DNA of 36,074 nt from JBMFLE01 sp049971355 (GTDB lineage: Bacteria > Patescibacteriota > Patescibacteriia > UBA2591 > UBA4787), in contig JBMFLE010000002.1 in assembly GCA_049971355.1 (NCBI GenBank), positions 1 to 36,074 on the forward strand, in the 5' to 3' direction. Within the stretch, counting starts at the first letter, position 1. Every line of letters starts with the position of its first letter. The position numbers were made by a program, and so were the translations under genes. Under the pieces are notes generated by a model. The model saw only the letters and a program-made list of their open reading frames with translations, had not been told where the DNA came from and did no database searches. Below, in pieces: positions 1-6,371 of the stretch.

Positions 1-1
1 G

Positions 2-1081
2 ACCGCTGATGCAAATTTCATAAGGAGTCACGAACCGATATGGATTCTTGTTAGAGGGGTAAAGAATGAGCCGATAGATGACATTACTTTTTTAAATAAG
101 GTTGGAATGGAAAGGGAGGCGAGGATTCTTGAGAAAGAGGATATTGAGTTTTGTGAGGCGGGCGGTTGTTTAGAATTTGCTGATGCTAAAATGGTTTCAA
201 ACAAAGCTAAAAATCGTGGTCAAGATCAGCTGGGAACTTTGGGTAGTGGCAACCATTTCTTAGAAATTCTCAGGGTAGCTGAAATTTTTGATGAGAAAAT
301 TAGTCAAACAATGGGCCTTTTTCTTAATCAAATAGTTGTGATGATTCATACTGGTTCGAGGGGGTTGGGCCATCAAGTAGCTACTGATTATATTCAGCAA
401 ATGATGAAATTAATGAAAAAATATAATTTTAGCGTGCCTGATAGAGAATTAGTTTGTGCGCCATTTAAAAGCGATGAAGGACAAAACTATTTTAGCGCGA
501 TGAGTGCAGCGGCAAATTTTGCTTGGGCTAATCGCCAAATGATCACTTTTTATATCAGAGAGGCTTGGAAAAAAATTTTGGGTAAAGATAAAAAACTAAG
601 AATTTTATATGATGTAGCCCACAATATTGCTAAATTAGAAGAATATGAAATTGAGGGCAAAAAACAAAAAGTTTTAGTTCATCGCAAAGGTTCAACAAGA
701 GCTTTCCCGCCCTTTCACCCGGAAATACCTTTAAAATATCAATCAATTGGTCAGCCAGTTTTGATTCCAGGGAGTATGGGTACGGCTTCTTATGTTTTGG
801 TCGGTACGGAAAAAAGCTTAGAAAGTTTTTATTCAACTTGTCATGGCGCTGGGCGAAGAATGTCACGCATGGCTGCTGTTAAAACTCTTTCACCAAAAGA
901 AATTGTAAAATATTTAGAAAATAAAGGAATTTTAGTAAAATGCGAAAGTTTAAAGGGTTTGGCCGAAGAGGCGCCAGAGGCTTACAAAGACATTAATGAA
1001 GTAGTCAATGTCGTTCATCAAAGCAATCTGTCCTTAAAAGTTGCCAAACTATTGCCTTTAGCGGTAATAAAAGGTGAGTAA
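2..1081 (+). CDS. rtcB: RtcB-family RNA ligase, 5'-truncated by the window edge
   Basis: The frame is open from base 2, so the gene starts before the window; about 359 C-terminal residues are present. RtcB joins RNA 2',3'-cyclic phosphate or 3'-phosphate ends to 5'-OH ends using GTP and Mn2+, in RNA repair or tRNA splicing. The family's conserved blocks occur in order: GTLGSGNHFLEI, GSRGLGHQV, HRKGSTRAFPP, GSMGTASYVLVG and TCHGAGR. The histidine of the HGAGR block is the residue that is guanylylated in characterised RtcB proteins. All catalytic-region blocks look intact. The stop lies just ahead of smpB, whose ribosome-binding site lies in the last codons of rtcB, so the two are probably co-transcribed. 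An in-frame ATG at 107 is internal and not the true start. Confidence 0.95.
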   Translation, partial: TADANFIRSHEPIWILVRGVKNEPIDDITFLNKVGMEREARILEKEDIEFCEAGGCLEFADAKMVSNKAKNRGQDQLGTLGSGNHFLEILRVAEIFDEKISQTMGLFLNQIVVMIHTGSRGLGHQVATDYIQQMMKLMKKYNFSVPDRELVCAPFKSDEGQNYFSAMSAAANFAWANRQMITFYIREAWKKILGKDKKLRILYDVAHNIAKLEEYEIEGKKQKVLVHRKGSTRAFPPFHPEIPLKYQSIGQPVLIPGSMGTASYVLVGTEKSLESFYSTCHGAGRRMSRMAAVKTLSPKEIVKYLENKGILVKCESLKGLAEEAPEAYKDINEVVNVVHQSNLSLKVAKLLPLAVIKGE

Positions 1082-1085
1082 TTTT

Positions 1086-1532
1086 ATGAAAATTTTAGCT
1101 AAAAATCGAAAAGCGGAATTTAATTATGAAATTTTAGAAAGGATTGAAGCGGGGATTCAGTTATTGGGATGCGAAGTGAAGTCCGTTAAAAACGGAAACA
1201 TTAATTTAGATGGTTCTTTTGCTCAGATTTATGGCAATGAAATCTATTTAATTAATGCGCAAATTCCTGCCTGGCAAGCAAAAAACGCACCGTTTGATTA
1301 CCAGCCTGATCGGAGCCGCAAATTACTCCTTCACAAAGAAGAAATTAACAGATTAATTGGTAAAATGAAAACTGAGCGATTATTGCTTATTCCTCTTATG
1401 GTTTACTTGAAAAAAAATAAAATTAAAGTAGAATTAGGACTTGGTAGAAGCAGACGTAAAATCGATAAAAGAGAGATAATTAAAAAACGCGAAACAGAAA
1501 GAGAAATAGCCCGCAACCTTAAAAATTATTAA
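1086..1532 (+). CDS. smpB: SsrA-binding protein SmpB
   Basis: SmpB binds the tRNA-like domain of tmRNA and delivers it to stalled ribosomes for trans-translation. The 148-residue product matches the family in length and blocks: N-terminal KILAKNRKAEFNYEI, GCEVKSVKNGNINLDGSF, RSRKLLLHKEEI, and a basic C-terminal tail with GRSRRKIDKRE that enters the decoding channel. The ATG at 1086 is preferred because AGGTGAG ends seven bases before it; an in-frame GTG at 1074 overlaps the rtcB stop and would add four residues. The gene sits 12 bp upstream of its RNA partner ssrA, a common pairing that supports both calls. Confidence 0.96.
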   Translation: MKILAKNRKAEFNYEILERIEAGIQLLGCEVKSVKNGNINLDGSFAQIYGNEIYLINAQIPAWQAKNAPFDYQPDRSRKLLLHKEEINRLIGKMKTERLLLIPLMVYLKKNKIKVELGLGRSRRKIDKREIIKKRETEREIARNLKNY

Positions 1533-1544
1533 ATTTATTAAAAT

Positions 1545-1890
1545 GGGGATGATTGGCCTCGAGGCGAAAAAGCATTTTCAAGTCAGACCGAGGGTTCGCT
1601 ACCTCGTAAAAAAGCGAGAAAGAAAAACTGCCAATTTTAGCAGAAACTTGGCTTTTGCTTTAGCATAAGCCCATCCGACTGGCTGATGCTCGATAGGCCA
1701 GAAGGGTGTCAAATTATCGAGCTCGGCTTTTTCTAGGTGTCTTTGGCTAGAAAAGCAACCTAACACCAAAGACGGGGGTTAATAATTTTGCCGATTTTAA
1801 ATATTAACCCTTAAGATAAATCGGCTGATTGTCTGGAAAGCTTGAAAATCAACTTTTTCGCCGACGCGGGTTCGATTCCCGCCATCTCCA
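1545..1890 (+). ncRNA. ssrA: tmRNA (transfer-messenger RNA)
   Basis: The 5' end GGGGATG pairs with CATCTCC at 1883-1889 as a seven-base-pair acceptor stem with a G-U at the third pair, as in other tmRNAs. A T-arm with GGGTTCGATTCCC lies at 1868-1880. The resume frame reads GCC at 1630 through TAA at 1666-1668 and encodes the degradation tag ANFSRNLAFALA, ending in the hydrophobic Ala-Leu-Ala typical of protease tags. Long GC-containing pairings between the tag and the 3' end are consistent with pseudoknots. The bases after discriminator A1890 are CTA, so the CCA end is not encoded and must be added. Placement directly after smpB supports the call. Confidence 0.95.
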
Positions 1891-1926
1891 CTAAATATTC
1901 GGTCGATTTTTTTATTTAACGCTAAA

Positions 1927-2427
1927 ATAAAAAGATATAATATCAACAATCAAATAAGAGCGAAAGAGGTAAGGGTAATTGATGAGAATGGTCAAAATTT
2001 GGGAGTGATGCCGCTTGAACAAGCATTGAGTTTGGCCCAATCAAAAAATTTAGATTTAGTGGAAATTACAAGCAATACTAATCCAGTGGTGACAAAAATT
2101 TGTGATTACGGCAAATTTTTGTATCAGCAAGAGAAGGAAGAAAGAAAAAAGCGGATGAAAGAAAGAAGTGATGAAATGAAACATGTCCGATTGGGTTTTA
2201 ATATAGGCAAACACGATATGGAGGTGAAGGCAAAACAAATTGAAGAATTTTTAGAAGATGGTTTGAAAATTCAAATTGAACTTATACTTAGAGGTCGAGA
2301 AAAAAGCCATAAGGATTTAGCTGAGAAAAAATTAAAAGAATTTTTAACTTTCATTAATCATCCTTATAAAATCATCCAAGATATAAAAAGCGCTCCTCGT
2401 GGTTTAATTATAACAATTTCTTCCTAA
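1927..2427 (+). CDS. infC: Translation initiation factor IF-3, probable non-AUG start
   Basis: IF-3 binds the 30S subunit, blocks premature 50S joining and proofreads initiator tRNA and start codon. The product has the N-terminal domain (INNQIRAKEVRVIDENG, LDLVEITSNTNPVVTKICDYGKF), a Lys/Glu-rich linker and the C-terminal domain ending in APRGLIITIS. The conserved N-terminus is read from codons that include no ATG, GTG or TTG between the tmRNA and the TTG at 1999, which would cut off most of the N-terminal domain. ATA at 1927 (IKRYNINNQIR) is the start chosen here; ATC at 1942 and ATA at 1954 are alternatives. E. coli infC uses AUU for autoregulation, so a rare start fits the family. The gene heads the classic infC-rpmI-rplT operon. 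Confidence 0.9.
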   Translation: MKRYNINNQIRAKEVRVIDENGQNLGVMPLEQALSLAQSKNLDLVEITSNTNPVVTKICDYGKFLYQQEKEERKKRMKERSDEMKHVRLGFNIGKHDMEVKAKQIEEFLEDGLKIQIELILRGREKSHKDLAEKKLKEFLTFINHPYKIIQDIKSAPRGLIITISS

Positions 2428-2431
2428 AAAT

Positions 2432-2635
2432 ATGTTAAAAACAAAAAAAGCCTTACACAAAAGAATAAAAATTACTAAAAGCAAAAAATTGCTTCATCGT
2501 CCCATAAAGCAAAATCATTTTAAGTCCAAACTAACAGGTCGTGATAATCAAAAAAAGAGACATTATAAATCTTTTTATAATGCCGATGAAAAGGCAATAA
2601 AAAAATTTTTGCCTTATCATTCTACTAATAAATAA
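2432..2635 (+). CDS. rpmI: 50S ribosomal protein L35 (bL35)
   Basis: A 67-residue, very basic protein with the bL35 pattern: KTKKALHKRIKITKSKKLLHR followed by a second basic stretch around GRDNQKKRHYKS. It is a structural protein of the large ribosomal subunit. It begins four bases after infC and precedes rplT, the usual order, so it is translated from the same transcript as IF-3. No Shine-Dalgarno sequence is visible before the ATG, which suggests coupling to infC termination. The family is short and variable, so operon position carries much of the weight. Confidence 0.93.
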   Translation: MLKTKKALHKRIKITKSKKLLHRPIKQNHFKSKLTGRDNQKKRHYKSFYNADEKAIKKFLPYHSTNK

Positions 2636-2647
2636 TAATTTTTCTAA

Positions 2648-2696
2648 AGTTTCTATTTAATTTTTAAATATTAAAATTAAATAGAAACTATTTTTT
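2648..2696 (+). terminator. AT-rich hairpin with U-run between rpmI and rplT
   Basis: A 17-bp perfect inverted repeat (2648-2664 with 2673-2689, 8-nt loop) is followed by TTTTTT at 2691-2696. It resembles an intrinsic terminator or attenuator inside the infC operon. L20 autoregulates this operon in other bacteria through leader RNA structure, so a regulatory role upstream of rplT is plausible but not shown. Confidence 0.7.
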
Positions 2697-2706
2697 CAAT
2701 AAAAAT

Positions 2707-3051
2707 ATGGTTAGAGTAAAAAGAGGAAAAATTGCCCATAAGAAAAGAGAGAAAATCTTGCGTTATACCAAAGGTTTTAAATGGGGACGCAAATCAAAGG
2801 AACGTTTAGCCAAAGAAGCCCTTCTTCATGCTTGGACGCATGCTTTTGAAGGAAGAAAATTAAAAAAACGCGATTTTCGTCGTCTTTGGCAGACAAAAAT
2901 TAAAGCCGCGGTTAACCAACAAGGGTTAAAATATAATGAATTTATTCATTTGCTCAAAAAGAACAATATCAAAATTGATAGAAAAATTTTAGCTCAATTA
3001 GCGGAATTCAAACCAGAAATTTTTAATCAAATTGTTTCTGAGGTCAAATAA
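2707..3051 (+). CDS. rplT: 50S ribosomal protein L20 (bL20)
   Basis: A 114-residue basic protein with the full bL20 signature: MVRVKRGKIAHKKREKIL, KGFKWGRKSKERLAKEALLHA, RKLKKRDFRRLWQTKI and NIKIDRKILAQLAEFKPE. L20 binds 23S rRNA early in 50S assembly and in several bacteria also represses its own operon. It is separated from rpmI by 71 bp that hold a 17-bp hairpin with a T-run, so its expression may be set by readthrough of that structure. No Shine-Dalgarno sequence precedes the ATG. Confidence 0.97.
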   Translation: MVRVKRGKIAHKKREKILRYTKGFKWGRKSKERLAKEALLHAWTHAFEGRKLKKRDFRRLWQTKIKAAVNQQGLKYNEFIHLLKKNNIKIDRKILAQLAEFKPEIFNQIVSEVK

Positions 3052-3063
3052 TAAAAAAACATC

Positions 3064-3456
3064 ATGATTATTTTTAAAAGAAAAAAATACGATAAAAAAA
3101 CTCTCAAAGAGTTAAAAGAGTTACTAGAAAAGGAAAAAGAAGAGTTTCAGAAGAAAGTTGAAGAATTAAATTTAAAAGAGAAAGACATGGCAATTAAAAT
3201 GCCAGATTTTATGGCATCAGAAGATGCCTCGATTGAAGCTGACGAAGTTGAGGAATTAAATAATCTGCTTTCATTAAAAATGGAATGGGAAAATGAAATT
3301 GACAGGATTAATCAAGCCTTGGAAAGAATGGAAAAGGGCACGTATGGTATTTGTGTTGAATGCGGCAATTTAATCGAACTTGAACGCCTAAAGATAGAAC
3401 CAACAGCGCAAATTTGTATAGCCTGTGTTAAAAAGAAAAATCGTCAATTATCGTAA
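3064..3456 (+). CDS. DksA/TraR-family C4 zinc-finger protein
   Basis: The 130-residue protein has a charged, coiled-coil-forming first half (KKTLKELKELLEKEKEEFQ), an acidic middle (ASIEADEVEE) and a C-terminal four-cysteine zinc finger, CVECG then CIACV, at about residues 98-121. This is the layout of DksA/TraR proteins, which enter the RNA polymerase secondary channel. The family GTYGICVECG block is clear. It lies 12 bp after rplT and 20 bp before the ComM-like gene in a plus-strand run. Whether it responds to ppGpp cannot be told from sequence; the acidic loop is not the canonical DksA DXXDXA, so a general stress or uncharacterised role is equally possible. Confidence 0.85.
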   Translation: MIIFKRKKYDKKTLKELKELLEKEKEEFQKKVEELNLKEKDMAIKMPDFMASEDASIEADEVEELNNLLSLKMEWENEIDRINQALERMEKGTYGICVECGNLIELERLKIEPTAQICIACVKKKNRQLS

Positions 3457-3476
3457 TTTTTGCCAATTCGTTTACC

Positions 3477-5009
3477 ATGACCGCCAAAGTTTATTCTTCG
3501 GCTGTTATTGGAATAAAAGCCCAAGTCATTGAAGTAGAGGTTGATTTATCATCCGGCCTTCATGCTTTTAATATTGTTGGCTTGGCTGATAAGGCGGTGA
3601 ATGAAGCAAAGGATAGGGTTTCCTCAGCTATAAAAAATAGTGGGGCAGTCGCTCCTCAGCGTTTAAACAAAAGAATCACCGTTAATTTAGCCCCGGCTGA
3701 TTTAAAAAAGGAGGGATCAGCTTATGATTTAGCGATTGCGGTTGGCTATCTTTTAGCTTCAAAACAAATCAAAAATTTTGAGGCTAGTAAAAAATTATTT
3801 TTAGGCGAATTAGCTTTGGATGGCAGTTTAAGACCAGTACCCGGTATTTTACCAATTGCGCTTCTGGCCCAAGAAAAATTTGAAGAAATTATTATTCCTA
3901 TAAAAAATGTTAATGAAGCTTCTTTAATCAAGGGCATAAAAATTGTCGGATGTAATAATTTACAAGAAGTAATTGAATATTTGGAGGGCAAAAGAGAAAT
4001 GGGTTTTTTAAGCACTGGAGAGATTGATTTAAATAAATTTAATGAATATCCGATTGATTTTTCCGATATTAAAGGTCAGTACCAGGCCAAAAGAGCTTTG
4101 GAAATTGCGGCGGCTGGAGGTCATAATGTTTTAATGGTTGGTTCGCCAGGCTCAGGGAAAAGCATGCTAGCAAAAGCTTTGCCTTCGATTCTGCCAACGT
4201 TATCATTGGAGGAGGCATTAGAAGTGAGTCAAATTTATAGTATTTGCGGTTTACTCTCTAATGAAAATCCAATTATTATTAACCGACCATTTCGTTCGCC
4301 GCATCATACTGCTTCAAAAATTGCTTTAGTGGGAGGAGGATCGTGGCCTAAGCCTGGAGAAATTAGCTTGGCTCATCGCGGAGTGTTGTTTATGGATGAA
4401 ATTCCTGAATTTGCGCGTGATGTTTTGGAAAGTTTAAGACAACCATTGGAAGATGGAGAAATTACAGTAAGTCGCGTTCAAGGGAGTTTAACTTTTCCAG
4501 CCCGTTTTATTTTAGTGGCGGCTATGAATCCTTGTCCGTGCGGTTATTATGGCGATCCTGAAAAAGAATGTCGTTGTTCACCTTCAGAGATTTTAAGATA
4601 TCAGAAAAAAATTTCAGGTCCTCTACTTGATCGTATTGATTTACAAATTGAAGTGCCGCGGATTAAATATGAGGAATTAAAACAAGAAAATAGTGGTGAA
4701 TCTTCAAGTGTAATTAGAAAAAGAATTGAAAAAGCGCGAGAGATACAAAAAAACAGATTTTCTCGATTAAAGAAAAATATCTTTACTAATGCCGAAATGA
4801 CATCGAGAGAGGTTGAAGAAATTTGTCAATTAGATGATTCAGCTGAAAAGTTATTAAAGAAGTCAATCGAAAATTGGTATTTATCAGCGAGAAGTTATTA
4901 TCGTATTTTGAAAGTAGCCCGAACAATTGCTGATTTAGAAGAGTCTGAAATTATTAAAAGCGAACACATTGCTGAGGCATTGCGGTATCGTATCAAAAAT
5001 GAAAATTAA
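3477..5009 (+). CDS. comM: ComM/YifB-type Mg-chelatase-like AAA+ ATPase
   Basis: The 510-residue product has the YifB/ComM layout: an N-terminal ChlI-like domain (residues 1-170, with YSSAVIGIKAQVIEVEVDLS and NIVGLADKAVNEAKDRV), an AAA+ core with Walker A GSPGSGKS near residue 222 and Walker B-type MDEIPEF near 306, and a C-terminal chelatase lid. A CPCGYYGD/CRCSP cysteine block sits in the core as in other members. ComM is a hexameric helicase that promotes branch migration of incoming DNA during natural transformation, so it may relate to DNA uptake through the type IV-like cluster downstream; that link is inference. It ends at a bidirectional terminator facing the next minus-strand gene. 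Confidence 0.93.
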   Translation: MTAKVYSSAVIGIKAQVIEVEVDLSSGLHAFNIVGLADKAVNEAKDRVSSAIKNSGAVAPQRLNKRITVNLAPADLKKEGSAYDLAIAVGYLLASKQIKNFEASKKLFLGELALDGSLRPVPGILPIALLAQEKFEEIIIPIKNVNEASLIKGIKIVGCNNLQEVIEYLEGKREMGFLSTGEIDLNKFNEYPIDFSDIKGQYQAKRALEIAAAGGHNVLMVGSPGSGKSMLAKALPSILPTLSLEEALEVSQIYSICGLLSNENPIIINRPFRSPHHTASKIALVGGGSWPKPGEISLAHRGVLFMDEIPEFARDVLESLRQPLEDGEITVSRVQGSLTFPARFILVAAMNPCPCGYYGDPEKECRCSPSEILRYQKKISGPLLDRIDLQIEVPRIKYEELKQENSGESSSVIRKRIEKAREIQKNRFSRLKKNIFTNAEMTSREVEEICQLDDSAEKLLKKSIENWYLSARSYYRILKVARTIADLEESEIIKSEHIAEALRYRIKNEN

Positions 5010-5011
5010 AA

Positions 5012-5036
5012 AATCGAGCTGAAGCTCGATTTTTTA
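5012..5036. terminator. Bidirectional intrinsic terminator
   Basis: The stem AATCGAGCT / AGCTCGATT is flanked by A-run and T-run, so it can act on both strands. It separates the convergent comM (+) and M23 peptidase (-) genes. Confidence 0.85.
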
Positions 5037-5056
5037 ATTTATAAAGTGGGAAATTT

Positions 5057-6166
5057 TTATTTGGCAAAAGGATTTTTGGCGCCTCTGACTTCGAAATGAA
5101 GATGACAGCCTGGGGAGCCAATAACATAACCAGTATTGCCCATTAAACCAATTAACTGACCTTGCATAACATAATCGCCTTCTTTAACTTGAACATAATT
5201 AAGGTGGGCATACAGCGTTTCAGTATTGTTGGGATGTTGAATTTTTATATAATTGCCATAACTGCTATCATAGGCTACTTTTTCAACCAATCCTTCGGCG
5301 GCGGCTACAACTGGTGTATCGCAGCGGTTGGCGATGTCAACAGCGTTGACATTATGAAGAATGCCCCAATTAAATCCACTGGTAGGAATGACATAATAAT
5401 AAGGGTATTCGGGAAGAGAAGAAGCAGCAGCGAAAACTTTATAAGTTCTTGGCATTCGACCATCGGGTATAATAATTTTTTGTCCTGGAATTAAAGAAGA
5501 ATTGGTCAAGTTATTATAAGCAACGATTTTATCGGTTGAAACCGAATAAAGTTGGGCAATTTGTTCTATTGTTTCACCAGGTTTGATTTCATGTAAAACA
5601 CCAGATACAGGAAGAATAATTAGTTCTTCGCCTGGAACAATTCTATCGCTTTTTAAATTATTAGCCCACTTTATAGTTTCTAAACTTATTCCAAATTCAG
5701 AGGAAAGGCTGAGTAGGGTATCGCCCTTTTGAACTCTATAGATTAAAATTCCATTTTTATCTGTTCTGATGCTTGTGAGAATTGGGCTGGGATTTTGTAA
5801 GCTACTATGGTCAATAAGATAAGAAATTTCAGAATCCGGCTGGTTAGGAGAAGTGTCAAGACCTTCATTTCTATTAATGTTTTGATTAACAGCAAGACTA
5901 AAAACAGCAGGGTTAGTGTTGCTAGTTAAAGCCAGATTTTTCATAATCAAATTCGGACCACCCAAAACGCCGCGGTCCGATTCTTTATAGGATAAAAGTT
6001 TGTTCTCATTAGTATAATTAATAATAATTAGAATAGCCCCCAAAATAAGCAAAAAGACAACCGTGGGAAGAGGTTGTCTAAAGTAAAACAAGCGCTCTTT
6101 TAAAGAAAAGAGACTTTTTGAATTGAAAATAAAAACTTTCAGTTCAGTCGCAATCTTTCGGTACAA
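5057..6166 (-). CDS. Membrane-anchored LysM and M23-family peptidase protein
   Basis: This 369-residue protein has a short cytoplasmic N-terminus, one membrane helix (about 34-50), a linker, two LysM modules (about 143-187, YRVQKGDTLLSLSSEFG; and 191-235, HEIKPGETIEQIAQLYS) that bind peptidoglycan, and a C-terminal LytM/M23 domain (268-369) with HLHFEV at 355-359. M23 enzymes cut peptidoglycan cross-bridges using zinc. The first zinc motif is unusual: the aspartate of NAVD is present at 277, but the usual histidine four residues earlier is Val273, with a histidine at 271 instead. It could be a shifted ligand or a non-catalytic scaffold. The start is a TTG; an AGGAG lies too far upstream to decide it. 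A strong promoter lies upstream. Confidence 0.88.
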   Translation of the reverse strand: MYRKIATELKVFIFNSKSLFSLKERLFYFRQPLPTVVFLLILGAILIIINYTNENKLLSYKESDRGVLGGPNLIMKNLALTSNTNPAVFSLAVNQNINRNEGLDTSPNQPDSEISYLIDHSSLQNPSPILTSIRTDKNGILIYRVQKGDTLLSLSSEFGISLETIKWANNLKSDRIVPGEELIILPVSGVLHEIKPGETIEQIAQLYSVSTDKIVAYNNLTNSSLIPGQKIIIPDGRMPRTYKVFAAASSLPEYPYYYVIPTSGFNWGILHNVNAVDIANRCDTPVVAAAEGLVEKVAYDSSYGNYIKIQHPNNTETLYAHLNYVQVKEGDYVMQGQLIGLMGNTGYVIGSPGCHLHFEVRGAKNPFAK

Positions 6167-6216
6167 TCGCTTAAAATTGGCAAAAAGTGTACAAATAAGC
6201 TTATTTTATTTTCTCC

Positions 6217-6238
6217 TTAAAAGACCAGTGTCTTTTAA
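6217..6238 (-). promoter_or_regulatory. Leader hairpin upstream of the M23 gene
   Basis: TTAAAAGAC and GTCTTTTAA form a 9-bp stem with a CAGT loop in the 5' untranslated region, directly upstream of an AGGAG motif. There is no U-run on the minus strand, so it is not a normal terminator; it may shape translation or mRNA stability. Confidence 0.5.
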
Positions 6239-6251
6239 AGGATTACTCTTT

Positions 6252-6279
6252 ATTATAGCCGTTGATAAAAAGAAGTCAA
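6252..6279 (-). promoter_or_regulatory. Sigma-70-type promoter for the M23 gene
   Basis: Read on the minus strand: -35 TTGACT, 16-bp spacer, -10 TATAAT. Transcription would start near 6245, leaving a leader of about 80 nt. Confidence 0.8.
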
Positions 6280-6371
6280 GTTTTCAATAAATAACAAAAA
6301 ACTGGCTATTTGGCGATTATTTTCATCAATTTTGCTGGAAAAAACAAAGAAAAAATGCTAAACTTACTTCT

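Noticed and set aside
1999..2427. infC starting at the TTG at 1999
   Set aside because: It would remove the conserved N-terminal IF-3 block that is clearly encoded upstream in the same frame.
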